DNA of 48,195 nucleotides from Verrucomicrobiota bacterium (GTDB taxonomy: Bacteria > Verrucomicrobiota > Verrucomicrobiia > Opitutales > Opitutaceae), in NCBI GenBank assembly GCA_030601755.1, contig JAUWBF010000020.1:1-48195 (forward strand). The letters are read 5' to 3'. Position numbers and translations under genes: made by a program. The notes below the pieces were generated by a model. It was not told the DNA's origin. It saw only the letters and a program-made list of their open reading frames with translations, and did no database searches. Shown piece after piece: positions 1 to 8,200 of this stretch; the first letter of the stretch is position 1; each line of letters opens with the position of its first letter.

Positions 1-828
1 GCCGTTGATCGCCTGCATCGTGTCGCGGGCGGGGATGCGGTGAATCGAGACCTGTCGCACCGAGCGCGCCTGTTCGATCAGCTTTGCGTCGGGCTCGGCG
101 ATGTCGCGCATGCTCGAGCCGAAGGTGTTGGGCATGTCGGCTTGCCGCGGAACTCCGTAGGTGCGCAGGGCGGTGACGACCTCGGCAAGCGAGAAACCGG
201 CGTCCTGCGCAGGCTCGGCGTCTTCGCCGGCGGTGTTTGCCGCGGCGGTCGACGGGCGGGTCTGGCCGAGCACCTTGCGGGTGGCCCAGATCAGGTATTC
301 CTCGGAAAACTTCTCGGGCTGGCCGATGAGCGCGGCGTTTTGAAACTCGAGCGCGCTGACCACGGCGAATACCGAGCAACTGGGGCGGCGGCCCTGGTCC
401 TTTGGGTAAAGGCCGTAGTCGAAGAAGCGTTGGCGCAGGTCGACTTCCTTGCGCAGCACGGCGGGTTCGCCGAGCGAGAGCAGCAGATCCTCGAGCGGAG
501 TGGTGGCCTGACGCCCGGGCGTCACCGGGCCGGTGGCGGGCGGCGGCTCGACGGGGCGGGACTTGGTGGACTCGATGGCGGCCTCGGCGGCGGCGGGATC
601 GTAGTCGAAGCGGCGTTTCCACTCGGGCGGCAGGTCGGCGAGCGGCACGGAGGCAAGCCCGCCGGAGTGGGTGATGACGACGGTGGCGGCGTTGACCGAG
701 CGCACGGTGACGTCGGTGTAGGTGCGTTTGCCCGCGGGCAGCGTGTCGATGTGCGTGCCCTTGGGCACGGCGGCGGTGAGAGGAAGGGCGAGGGCCAGCA
801 GGCAGGGGAGGATGCGAAGGCGCGGCAT
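1..828 (-). CDS. Secreted papain-like cysteine peptidase (3' end outside window)
   Basis: 276 residues are visible and the C-terminus lies beyond the left edge. Residues 1-20 form a signal peptide (MPRLRILPCLLALALPLTAA), so the product is exported. Residues 22-80 look like a small SH3-like or beta domain. The peptidase domain begins near residue 135, where DQGRRPSCSVFAV matches the oxyanion-Gln / catalytic-Cys block of papain family C1 (usual form QGxxGSCWAFA), giving Cys151 as the likely nucleophile. The catalytic His and Asn must lie in the missing part. I chose the ATG at 828 because the signal peptide starts there; no clear Shine-Dalgarno is seen. C1 assignment is from the motif only. The substrate is unknown, and cell-wall or exported protein turnover is a guess. 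Confidence 0.7.
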   Translation of the reverse strand, partial: MPRLRILPCLLALALPLTAAVPKGTHIDTLPAGKRTYTDVTVRSVNAATVVITHSGGLASVPLADLPPEWKRRFDYDPAAAEAAIESTKSRPVEPPPATGPVTPGRQATTPLEDLLLSLGEPAVLRKEVDLRQRFFDYGLYPKDQGRRPSCSVFAVVSALEFQNAALIGQPEKFSEEYLIWATRKVLGQTRPSTAAANTAGEDAEPAQDAGFSLAEVVTALRTYGVPRQADMPNTFGSSMRDIAEPDAKLIEQARSVRQVSIHRIPARDTMQAING

Positions 829-882
829 CGGCGTGCACAGGCAAGCGCAGTCGCGTGGCCGCGCCAAGCCGAGAGTGCCGGA

Positions 883-971
883 ATAGGGGCCGAGCTTGCT
901 CGGTCCGTTTTCCCCAAGGGCACGGTGGACGTGGATTCGCGCCTGGCGGGCCGAGCAAGCTCGGCCCCTAC
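883..971. repeat. Paired REP-like hairpins (family B), left half degenerate
   Basis: Two GC-rich hairpins in inverted orientation: GGGGCCGAGCTTGCTCGG at the left and CCGAGCAAGCTCGGCCCC at the right, ending in CTAC. The left boundary reads AATAGG rather than GTAGG. Same family as 6872-6969 and 40985-41080. Confidence 0.75.
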
Positions 972-984
972 GGGAGGGCAGGCC

Positions 985-1020
985 CAATAAAAAACGCGCT
1001 CCGGTGAGGGAGCGCGTTTC
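985..1020 (-). terminator. Rho-independent terminator of the aldolase gene
   Basis: Read on the minus strand, an 11-bp stem AACGCGCTCC / GGAGCGCGTT with a 6-base loop is followed by a run of six T and ATT. It lies 40 bases past the aldolase stop codon. Confidence 0.85.
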
Positions 1021-1060
1021 GCAAAGTGTGGAGGCGTCCGGGAGGGACGTCGCCGGAGGC

Positions 1061-2011
1061 TTACTTGCCGAGGCTGGCGCGCAGGTCCTCGAGCTGGCCG
1101 GCGGAGCCGAGGAGCTCGTTGCGGCTGGCGATGAACTTGGCGTATTCGGCGATGAAGATCTTGCCCGGGGGACGGAAGTCGAACTCGGAGGGCTTGTCGC
1201 GGAAGAACTCGCGGTGAACGCGGGTCCAGACGAGGCGGCCGTCGGTGTCGATGTTGATCTTGGTGACGCCGAGCTTGGCGGCGGGCAGATACTCGTTCAC
1301 GTCGACGCCCATGGAGTCCTTGATGGTGCCGCCGGCGGCGTTGATGCGGGCGACTTCGTCCTGGGGAACCGAGGAGGAGCCGTGCATGACGAGCGGGAAG
1401 CCGGGGACGAGGGCCTTGATCTTCTCGAGCACGTCGAAGTGCAGGGACTGCTTGCCCTTGAACTTGAAGGCGCCGTGCGAGGTGCCGATGGCGCAGGCGA
1501 GGGAGTCGCAGCCGGTGAGCTTGATGAACTCCTCGGCCTCCTTCGGGTTGGTGAGGGTGGCGTGGCCGTCCTCGACGACGACGTCTTCCTCGACGCCGCC
1601 GAGCATGCCGAGCTCGGCCTCGACGGAGATGCCCTTGGCGTGGGCGCGCTCGACGACGCGCTTGGTGATGGCGACGTTCTCCTCGAAGGGATCGTGGGAG
1701 GCGTCGATCATGACGGAGCTGAAGAAGCCGGAATCGATGCAGTCGTAGCAGGTCTGCTCGTCACCGTGGTCGAGGTGCACCGCGAAGATGGCCTCGGGGA
1801 AGATCTCGTCGGCGGCGCGGATGATGGCCTCGAGCATGCGCTTGTCGGTGTAGTTGCGCGCGCCCTTGGAGATCTGGATGATGAAGGGAGCCTTGGAGTC
1901 CATGGCGCCCTTGAAGAGGCCCATGGCCTGCTCGGCGTTGTTGATGTTGTAGGCGCCGACGGCGTATTTGCCATAGGCGTGTTTGAAGAGCTGAGCGGTA
2001 GTGACGATCAT
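1061..2011 (-). CDS. fba: Class II fructose-bisphosphate aldolase
   Basis: 316 residues. Reversible cleavage of fructose-1,6-bisphosphate to dihydroxyacetone phosphate and glyceraldehyde-3-phosphate, in the cytoplasm (glycolysis and gluconeogenesis), zinc dependent. Family signatures are clear: the N-terminal YAVGAYNINNAEQ, the metal-binding HLDHGDEQTCYDCID with SSVMIDASH after it, the GISVEAELG segment, the glycine-rich LVMHGSSSVP loop and NIDTDGR near the C-terminus. The frame stays open upstream of 2011, but the homologous start is the ATG giving MIVTTAQLFKHAYGKYAVGAYN; the extra upstream residues are low-complexity and not family-like. It is a single gene with its own terminator at 985-1020. 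Tagatose-bisphosphate aldolases share the fold, so the exact sugar is assigned by similarity, but a housekeeping role is very likely. Confidence 0.95.
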   Translation of the reverse strand: MIVTTAQLFKHAYGKYAVGAYNINNAEQAMGLFKGAMDSKAPFIIQISKGARNYTDKRMLEAIIRAADEIFPEAIFAVHLDHGDEQTCYDCIDSGFFSSVMIDASHDPFEENVAITKRVVERAHAKGISVEAELGMLGGVEEDVVVEDGHATLTNPKEAEEFIKLTGCDSLACAIGTSHGAFKFKGKQSLHFDVLEKIKALVPGFPLVMHGSSSVPQDEVARINAAGGTIKDSMGVDVNEYLPAAKLGVTKINIDTDGRLVWTRVHREFFRDKPSEFDFRPPGKIFIAEYAKFIASRNELLGSAGQLEDLRASLGK

Positions 2012-2254
2012 GAGTGCGTTTAGGTGATTGAAACGGAGGCCAAAGTTACCGGCGGCCCATTCTGCCGGGCAAGGGTATTCTCCGCCCGAAAACGGTGATT
2101 GAGCGCGCAGATTTTGGCTTTGGCGTGGCTCGGGCGAGGCTGCCTGCCGGGGCGGATGTCGCCACGGCAGGCAGCAGCCGTGTGGAGGACTTCGCGGACG
2201 AACCGGCATTGATCGCCCCCTGAGGACCGGGGCGGCTACATCTTGGGGCGGTGC

Positions 2255-3610
2255 TTAAGCCAGCTTGAGCCGGCCGGTGCTGTCGCCCACGCGGTCGGCG
2301 GACACGCCGTGCAGGTCGAGCATCGAGAGGTAGAGATTGGTCATGGGCTGGCCCGAGCCGAGCTTGCGGTAGAGGCCGGTCGACGACGCCCCGCCGGCGC
2401 GACCGGCGAGGATGACCGGCAGGTCGACGTGATCGTGGCGGTCGCCGTCGCGGATGCCGGAGCCATAGAGCAGCAGCGAGTGGTCCAGCAGGGTGCCGTC
2501 GCCCTCGGGCACGGACTTCATGCGGTCGACGAGGTAGGCGAACTGGCGGATGTAGAACTCGTCGATGCGGCGGATTTGTTCGAGCTTGTCGGCGCGGCGC
2601 TCGTGGTGCGACAGGCTGTGGTGACCCTCGGTGATGCCGAGTCCGGGGAAGGTGCGGCCGCTGGACTCCGAGGCGAACATGAGCGTGGCGACGGGCGTGC
2701 TGCGAGTCTGGAACGAGAGCACCATCAGGTCGCACATCAGGCGCATGTGCTCCTCGTAGTCCTTGGGCACGCCGGCGGGGAGGGGGGCGTCGGGGCGTTC
2801 GCCGAACGCGGCGAAGGACTCCACGCGCTTCTCGATCTCGCGCACGGAGGTGAGGTAGCCGTCGAGCTTGCCGCGGTCGTCGCGGCCAAGGTCGCGTTGC
2901 AGGCGGCTGGCGTCGTCCATGACGAAGTCGAGGATGCTGCGGCGCTGGCGCGTGCGGATGGCGCGGCTCTCGGCGGTGTCGCGCAACGTGCCGCCGCCAA
3001 ACATGCGTTCGAAGACGAGGCGCGGGTTGCGCTCGGCGGGCAGGGGCTGGTTCTCGGAGCGCCAGGAGAGGTTAAACTGGTAGGCGCAGCTGTAGCCGGA
3101 GTCGCAGTTGCCGCTTTGGCGGGGCGGGTCGCAGCTGAGCTCGAGCGAGGGCAACCGGTAGCCCGCGCCGACGCCCGCGGCGATCATCTGGTCGATGGAG
3201 CGGCCGACGCGGATGTCGCTGCCGGCGGTCTTGCGGGCCTGCGCGCCGGTGAGAAAGGTGGCGCTGGCGCGCGCGTGGTCGCCGGGACCGTCGCCGTTGC
3301 CGTTGGCCTTTTCGTGGCCGAGCCCGGAGATGATCTGCAGGTCGCGTTTGTGCGGCTCGAGCGCGGCGAGCGAGGAGGCCAGTTGAAACGACGAACCGGA
3401 ACCGGTGGGCCACCAGTGGGCGTTGTTGACGCCGTTGGGCACGTAGATGAACGCGGTGCGCAGCGGCGGCGCGAGCGGATCGGCGATGCCGCCGAGCGCG
3501 GCCGCGCGCAGGCCGGAGGTGGGCAGCAGGCTTTCGAAAACGGGCAGCGAAACGAGCGCGCCGAGACCGGTGAGAAATTGACGCCGGTTGAGCTGGGGAG
3601 AGCGGGGCAT
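2255..3610 (-). CDS. DUF1552 family exported protein
   Basis: 451 residues. The N-terminus LNRRQFLTGLGALVSLPVF carries a twin-arginine (Tat) type signal, so the protein is probably exported folded. The rest matches the DUF1552 family, which nearly always sits beside a DUF1592-type protein in Verrucomicrobiota, Planctomycetota and myxobacteria. Recognisable stretches are RTAFIYVPNGVNNAHWWP, ISGLGHEKANGNGDGPGDHARASA, and the C-terminal LYGSGIRDGDRHDHVDLPVILAGRAGG, which resembles DUF1501 and alkaline-phosphatase-like folds. The function is unknown; a role with the cytochrome partner in polymer or sulfated-sugar breakdown is often suggested but unproven. The ATG at 3610 lies 2 bases past the stop codon of the upstream gene (TTG at 3616 is an alternative), so the two are translationally linked. 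Confidence 0.88.
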   Translation of the reverse strand: MPRSPQLNRRQFLTGLGALVSLPVFESLLPTSGLRAAALGGIADPLAPPLRTAFIYVPNGVNNAHWWPTGSGSSFQLASSLAALEPHKRDLQIISGLGHEKANGNGDGPGDHARASATFLTGAQARKTAGSDIRVGRSIDQMIAAGVGAGYRLPSLELSCDPPRQSGNCDSGYSCAYQFNLSWRSENQPLPAERNPRLVFERMFGGGTLRDTAESRAIRTRQRRSILDFVMDDASRLQRDLGRDDRGKLDGYLTSVREIEKRVESFAAFGERPDAPLPAGVPKDYEEHMRLMCDLMVLSFQTRSTPVATLMFASESSGRTFPGLGITEGHHSLSHHERRADKLEQIRRIDEFYIRQFAYLVDRMKSVPEGDGTLLDHSLLLYGSGIRDGDRHDHVDLPVILAGRAGGASSTGLYRKLGSGQPMTNLYLSMLDLHGVSADRVGDSTGRLKLA

Positions 3611-3612
3611 GG

Positions 3613-6009
3613 TCAACGTGGGCTGAGGTTGGCGGCGGCGAGACGGTCGGCGCGGGCGGCGGGAGGGGCGGGAGGGGCGGGAGCGTCCGCAGGTTCGACG
3701 CGTTGCTGCCGGAAGGCAACGCTGGCGATCACCGCGTCGATGTAGGCGGGCAGGGTGTGGCCGCGTTTTTCGGCGGCGGCGACGATGCCCTCGACCGTGG
3801 GACGGTCGTAGTAGTCCAGCCCGCGACCGAGCGCGTAGGTGAGCAACGTGCGGGCGAAATTGCGGTGAAACTCGTCGCGCCGTGAAGTCGCGATCAACGC
3901 GCCGAGTTCGACCGGCGAGCGCACGATTTCGCCCGTGGCCATGCGGCCGGTGGAGTCGACGGGATGACCGTCCTCGGTTTCGCGGCGACGGCCGAGCGCG
4001 TCGTAGTTTTCCAACGCGAAGCCGATGGGATCGATGAGCGCGTGGCAGGCGGTGCAGCTCGGCGAGGCGCGGTGTTGCTCAAGGCGTTCGCGCAGGGTTT
4101 GCGGGGCGCCGTCGGGGCCGTGTTCGGCGAGCGAGGGGATGTTGGGCGGCGGCGGGGGCGGCGGCGTGCCGAGGATTTTTTCGAGGACGAACTTGCCGCG
4201 GAGCACGGGCGAGGTGCGGTTGGGATACGAGGTGACGGTAAGCACGCCGGCCTGGCCGAGCAGCCCGGCGCGGCGGTCGGCGGGCAGTTGCACGCGTTGG
4301 AAGCCGTCGCCGGTCGGCGCGGGTAAGCCATAGTAGGCCGCGAGGCGGGCGTTGACGAAGCTGTGGTCGGCGGTGAGCAGCTCGGTGACGGGACGGCCGT
4401 TGGTCAAAAAATCGGCGAAGAACCGCAGCGTCTCCTCCTGCATGGACGCGGCGAGCGCGGACGACCACCCGGGGTGCAGGCCCGGGTCGGGTTGGCGCAG
4501 CGGCAGGTTGCGAACCTCAAGCCATTGGCCGGCGAAGCTGCGCACAAAACGCGCCGCGCGCGGGTCGGCGAGCAGGCGGGTCGTCTCGGCGGGCAACTCG
4601 CGGGAGAGGCGCTTTGTTTCGGCGAGCGCGAGCAGGCGTTCGTCGGGCGGACCGTTCCAGAGAAAATAAGCAAGGCGCGCGGCGAGCACGGGCTCGGGCA
4701 ACGGCGCGACGCGGCGGTCGGCGTCGTTCGGGGGCGGAGTGGCGTCGAGGTCGCCGACAAACAGGAAGCGCGGCGAGATGAGCATTGCCTGCACCGCGAC
4801 CTGCAGCGCGGCGACCATCGAGTCGCCGTCGGCGTGGGAGCGTTGCGCGAGATCGGCGAGGCGGTCGACCTCGGCGGGCGAAACCGGACCGCGGTAGGCG
4901 CGGCGCATCAACGGCGCGAGCACGCGGACAAACCACGCGCGGCTCGATTCGCCGTCCATCGCGGGCGGCGCCCAGTCGGGCAGGTCGGGCGCGGGCGGCG
5001 GTTGGCCGGGGATCGGGTAGGGGCCGGCGAGGCTGGCGTCGCGCAGATAAAAATTGCGGTCGGCGGCCTTGGCCGTGTCGGTGGCGGGGCGGTAGAAATC
5101 GTTGAGAAACGAAATGTGCAACCGGTTAAGGCCTGCGGGCAGGCTGAATTCGATGGAGTATTTGCTCGGCCATCGCCGCGAGCCGTTGGCCGGATACTCG
5201 CCGATGGTGCGGTCGTCGACACGCAGGGCGAATCTGGCCGGTTCGTTGCCGGCGGCGTCCTGGGCGACCTCGAGGTCCAGCCGGTAGCGTCCGGCGGCGG
5301 GCACGTCGGCGCGCCAAGTGAGCGTCTGGTTGGAGGCGAGCAAGCCGTCACCGTTGCCGCCTTCCCAGTCGGCCGGCGGGGCGACCAGCAGGCGCGGCGG
5401 CGGCATGGGATCGGGCAACACGGCCGCGGCGACCTGCTCGGCGGCGGCGAGGTAGCGCTCGACTAGCAACGGAGAGACGTTGAGCACGCTGCCGATGTGG
5501 TCGAAGCCGTAGCCGCTGTCGTCGTCGGGAAAATCGGCGGCGGGGTTGAAGTCGACTCCGAAGAGGTCGCGGACGGTGTTCTTGTATTGCTCGCGGTTGA
5601 GGCGGCGGATGACCACGCGGCCGGGGTCGGGGTTGCGCGGATCGACCGGGTGCAGCAGGCGGTCGAGCCAGGCGACGAAGTCGGCGCGTTGCTCCGGCGC
5701 GGGCTGCGGTGCGTCGACCGGCGGCATGATGCCTTGGGTGACGTGGGTGAGCACGCGTTCCCACTTTTCGCGGGTCTCGCCGTGCGGATCGGGCCGGGGC
5801 AGGTGTTCCAGCGCGAAGCCGCCCTTGGCCGTCGCGGTGTCATGGCAATCGAGGCAACTGTTCTGGATGAACGGCTGCAGCCGTCGCGCGAACACGACCT
5901 CGGGCGCGGGTTCGCGGAGGTGCCACCACCAGTCCGGCCAGCTCTGGTTCACGGCCGCGCCCAGCACCGCCAGAAAGGCGAGGATCAGGCTGACGGCGAA
6001 GAGGCGCAT
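3613..6009 (-). CDS. DUF1592/DUF1588-family cytochrome-like protein
   Basis: 798 residues, starting with a hydrophobic signal or anchor (MRLFAVSLILAFLAVLGAAV). Order of parts: a c-type haem motif CLDCH (Cys52, Cys55, His56) in a Planctomycete-type cytochrome domain; DUF1587 at about 132-195 (RVVIRRLNREQYKNTVRDLF); a beta-sandwich, carbohydrate-binding-like region at about 205-320; DUF1595 at about 355-415; DUF1592 at about 430-560; DUF1588 at about 575-675, with CTACHALIDPIGFALENYDA; and DUF1585 at the C-terminus (RTLLTYALGRGLDYYDRP). A second CxxCH lies within DUF1588. The protein probably acts outside the cytoplasmic membrane. It is co-transcribed with the DUF1552 gene and divergent from the cytochrome gene at 6065. 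The frame is open for about 700 bases upstream of 6009 on the minus strand, but that is the antisense of the neighbour. Biochemical role unknown. Confidence 0.9.
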   Translation of the reverse strand: MRLFAVSLILAFLAVLGAAVNQSWPDWWWHLREPAPEVVFARRLQPFIQNSCLDCHDTATAKGGFALEHLPRPDPHGETREKWERVLTHVTQGIMPPVDAPQPAPEQRADFVAWLDRLLHPVDPRNPDPGRVVIRRLNREQYKNTVRDLFGVDFNPAADFPDDDSGYGFDHIGSVLNVSPLLVERYLAAAEQVAAAVLPDPMPPPRLLVAPPADWEGGNGDGLLASNQTLTWRADVPAAGRYRLDLEVAQDAAGNEPARFALRVDDRTIGEYPANGSRRWPSKYSIEFSLPAGLNRLHISFLNDFYRPATDTAKAADRNFYLRDASLAGPYPIPGQPPPAPDLPDWAPPAMDGESSRAWFVRVLAPLMRRAYRGPVSPAEVDRLADLAQRSHADGDSMVAALQVAVQAMLISPRFLFVGDLDATPPPNDADRRVAPLPEPVLAARLAYFLWNGPPDERLLALAETKRLSRELPAETTRLLADPRAARFVRSFAGQWLEVRNLPLRQPDPGLHPGWSSALAASMQEETLRFFADFLTNGRPVTELLTADHSFVNARLAAYYGLPAPTGDGFQRVQLPADRRAGLLGQAGVLTVTSYPNRTSPVLRGKFVLEKILGTPPPPPPPNIPSLAEHGPDGAPQTLRERLEQHRASPSCTACHALIDPIGFALENYDALGRRRETEDGHPVDSTGRMATGEIVRSPVELGALIATSRRDEFHRNFARTLLTYALGRGLDYYDRPTVEGIVAAAEKRGHTLPAYIDAVIASVAFRQQRVEPADAPAPPAPPAARADRLAAANLSPR

Positions 6010-6064
6010 GGGGAGGATTCCGGCTTTCCGCCGGGCGGGAAAACGATTCGATGGGGTGGAAAAC

Positions 6065-6868
6065 ATGGACGCTACGTGGACCGAACGGCTGGGCAATCTG
6101 CATCTGGCGATCCTGCATCTGCCGATCGGCTTCGTCTTCGCCGCGGCGCTGCTGGAGCTGTGGCTGTGGCGACGCCCCTCGGCGGAAGGGCGCTGGCTGG
6201 CGGGCCGGCTGCTCGGGGCGACGGCGGTCGCGACCTTGCTGGCCGCGGCCACGGGACTTGTGTTGGCCGGCAACGCGGCCGGACACGACGCCGACACGCT
6301 GTCACTGCACCGATGGCTGGGCGTCGGCTGCGCGGCGCTGGCGATCACGGCTTGGTGGGCCCGGATGCGCGGCGCCGATGGATGGGCGAGGGGAATGCTG
6401 GCCGCGCTGGCGGTGGCGGTGACCGCCGCCGGCCACGCCGGGGCGACGCTGACCCACGGGCCGGCGGTGACCGCGTGGTGGCGCGGCGGCGACCAGCGCT
6501 TGGAGGACATCGCGGCGCCGGCCGCGCCGACGCCAACCGCGCAGACGCCGGCGGCGTCGGTCGCCGGCGATGTATTCGTGAAGGAAATACAGCCGTTGCT
6601 CGTTGCGAGTTGCGTGGATTGCCACGGCCCGAAGCGCGCGCGGGGCGGTCTGCGGCTGGACAGCCGTGATGCGGCGGTGGCCGGCGGCAAGAGCGGGCAA
6701 CCCGCCATCGTGCCGGGCGCGCCGGAGCGCAGCGAGTTGTTGCGACGCGTGAAGTTGCCGGCCGGTCATGACGACGTGATGCCCGCCGGCAAGGACGCCC
6801 GCCTGCTCACGGTCGCGGAGATCGCCGCGCTGGAGCAGTGGATCGCGGACGGCGCGGTGTGGCGTTGA
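6065..6868 (+). CDS. DUF2231-like membrane protein with C-terminal cytochrome c domain
   Basis: 267 residues. Four predicted membrane helices (about residues 13-33, 46-70, 83-99, 108-126), with His residues near the helix ends as in DUF2231 membrane proteins (LHLPIGF at the start). After a Pro/Ala linker (about 148-165) comes a Planctomycete-type cytochrome domain with CVDCHG (Cys183, Cys186, His187) and the typical ARGGLRLDSRDAAVAGGKSG, VPGAPERSELLRRVKLPAGHDDVMP and LTVAEIAALEQWIADGA. This suggests a membrane-anchored electron carrier facing the periplasm. The start at 6065 puts the first conserved residues at position 6. The 55-bp gap to the divergent DUF1592 gene probably holds promoters for both, so the three genes form one functional group. 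The electron donor and acceptor are unknown. Confidence 0.85.
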   Translation: MDATWTERLGNLHLAILHLPIGFVFAAALLELWLWRRPSAEGRWLAGRLLGATAVATLLAAATGLVLAGNAAGHDADTLSLHRWLGVGCAALAITAWWARMRGADGWARGMLAALAVAVTAAGHAGATLTHGPAVTAWWRGGDQRLEDIAAPAAPTPTAQTPAASVAGDVFVKEIQPLLVASCVDCHGPKRARGGLRLDSRDAAVAGGKSGQPAIVPGAPERSELLRRVKLPAGHDDVMPAGKDARLLTVAEIAALEQWIADGAVWR

Positions 6869-6871
6869 AAC

Positions 6872-6969
6872 GTAGGGGCCGCGCTGGCGCGGCCCGTTGG
6901 TCGTCACTGAGGTAATCGACGTCGTCGGCGAGGGGGGCGCTCAACGGGCCTCGCTCGCGAGGCCCCTAC
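6872..6969. repeat. REPIN-like pair of GTAG hairpins (family B)
   Basis: Starts GTAGGGGCCGCGCTGGCGCG and ends GCGAGGCCCCTAC. Each end is a GC hairpin and the two are inverted around a spacer of about 50 bases. It lies between two convergent genes. Confidence 0.85.
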
Positions 6970-7002
6970 AACTCGGCAACGACTCCCTGGGAAATCTCAC
7001 CA

Positions 7003-7887
7003 TCAGCGACCGCCGCCGCCGCGCATCTTTTCGCGAACGACCGCATTGGCGGATTGCTCGGCGTAGATTTGCTCGAGGGCGGCGACTTGGTCGGCGGTGA
7101 GGAGGCCGCGCGAGAGGTTGATGGTCTGCTGGTTGAGCTGGCCGCCGTTGGTCGCGATGATGTTGACCAGTTGCTGCGACTGGGCCTCGCCGAGCTGGGT
7201 GCCGCTGTAGCTGAGCTTGCGGTTGAGCTGGTTGACCACGCCGCGCTGGGACTGGGTGGAGTCGTATTGCTGGTAGGCGTCGTAAACGGAGTCGCCGAGC
7301 TCGGACTTGATGTTGGAGTCGACCTCGGCCTGGAGTTGGTTGGCCATCTCGCGGAGCTGGTCGCGGTTCTCGCGGGGATCGAGGCCGGACTCGCGGGCGC
7401 TGATCATGACGTCGCGCCAGACGTTTTGGCGTTCCGTGAGCAGGTCCTGCAGGCGGGCGAGCTGGGCGGGGGGAAGGTTGAGTTTCTTGAAGAGGTCGGC
7501 GTAGCGGCCGTCGAGGCGGGCGCGCTGCTGGATCTGCCACGCGGCGACAAAGTCGGGGTCCTGCATGAGTTCGTTCATGCGGGCGGTCCAGTTGTTGCGG
7601 TCGCCGCCGCGGGAGCCGCGGCCCTCGCCCTCGGCTCCGGGCTCTTCGTCGCCGGGCAGCGCGGGCGCCGCGAACTCGGCGGGGGCGGCGGCGGCGGGGC
7701 GGGTGTCGGCCGAGAGGTAGGCCTTGGGCGCGGCGGTTGTCTGGGCGCCGTTGATCACGGTGACCTGGCTGCTGCGCTCAAGCTCGGCGATCTGCCGGTG
7801 CTGATGAATGGCCAGTCCGGCGCCGGCGGCGGTGGTCACGGCGAGGAAGGCGATGGCTTGGTTTTTCCAGCGGGGGGAGGTGCTCAT
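7003..7887 (-). CDS. Membrane-anchored helical protein, conserved hypothetical
   Basis: 294 residues of unknown function. One hydrophobic segment at residues 10-25 (NQAIAFLAVTTAAGAGLAIH) is an uncleaved anchor or signal. A low-complexity Ala/Pro/Gly/Glu linker follows at about 50-98, ending in an RGSRGGDRNN stretch. Residues 100-285 are almost entirely helical and rich in Gln, Asn, Leu and Arg, with a spacing reminiscent of the Spy/CpxP periplasmic chaperone fold (RYADLFKKLNLPPAQLARLQDLL), but no diagnostic LTxxQ motif pair is certain. The last residues are MRGGGGR. It stands alone, convergent with the cytochrome gene across a REPIN. The Spy-like reading is a guess from helical character only. 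Confidence 0.75.
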   Translation of the reverse strand: MSTSPRWKNQAIAFLAVTTAAGAGLAIHQHRQIAELERSSQVTVINGAQTTAAPKAYLSADTRPAAAAPAEFAAPALPGDEEPGAEGEGRGSRGGDRNNWTARMNELMQDPDFVAAWQIQQRARLDGRYADLFKKLNLPPAQLARLQDLLTERQNVWRDVMISARESGLDPRENRDQLREMANQLQAEVDSNIKSELGDSVYDAYQQYDSTQSQRGVVNQLNRKLSYSGTQLGEAQSQQLVNIIATNGGQLNQQTINLSRGLLTADQVAALEQIYAEQSANAVVREKMRGGGGR

Positions 7888-7986
7888 TGGGGGAAGGGCG
7901 TTGGGCTGGTGACGACGGTGGCGGGGGGAGGGTTACAACGGTTTTGCGCGCAACGGAGCGGCGCGCAAGCACGTGGAGAGGATGAG

Positions 7987-8064
7987 GTAGGCCGCCTGCT
8001 TGCAGGCGCACGGGACGTTCCCTCACGGAGAACGTTGTTCGCGCCTGCAAGCAGGCGGCCCTAC
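7987..8064. repeat. REPIN-like pair of GTAG hairpins (family B, GTAGGCCGCC type)
   Basis: GTAGGCCGCCTGCTTGCAGG at the left is mirrored by CCTGCAAGCAGGCGGCCCTAC at the right around a 30-base spacer that itself contains an AACGTT-centred dyad. A solo relative is at 23892. Confidence 0.85.
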
Positions 8065-8070
8065 AAAGGG

Positions 8071-8106
8071 GCTCGCCATGTTCGGTCCTCACCGAGGTCC
8101 AAATTG
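8071..8106. repeat. Hairpin repeat, copy 1 (second copy overlaps the topB stop)
   Basis: 36 bases beginning GCTCGCCATG and containing the dyad GTCCTCACCGAGGTCC. The same arrangement recurs at 8165-8200 with about six differences. Confidence 0.65.
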
Positions 8107-8164
8107 TCGTTTGCGCCGCCCAAAGGGCCCCCGGCTTAAACGATCCCTGCGGGACTCGCCTGCG

Positions 8165-8200
8165 GCTCGCCATGTTTGGGCCTCACCGAGGCCCAAACTC
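8165..8200. repeat. Hairpin repeat, copy 2, containing the topB stop codon
   Basis: Perfect dyad GGGCCTC-ACC-GAGGCCC. The TGA of the topoisomerase gene (8183-8185 on the minus strand) falls in and beside the loop, so the last codons of topB are repeat-derived. It may act as a transcript-end hairpin, though no T-run follows. Confidence 0.6.

Noticed and set aside
2243-3745. A 500-codon plus-strand frame opposite the DUF1552 gene
   Set aside because: Composition (Ala, Gly, Arg, Val rich) is the shadow of the minus-strand gene, and its range crosses two genuine genes.
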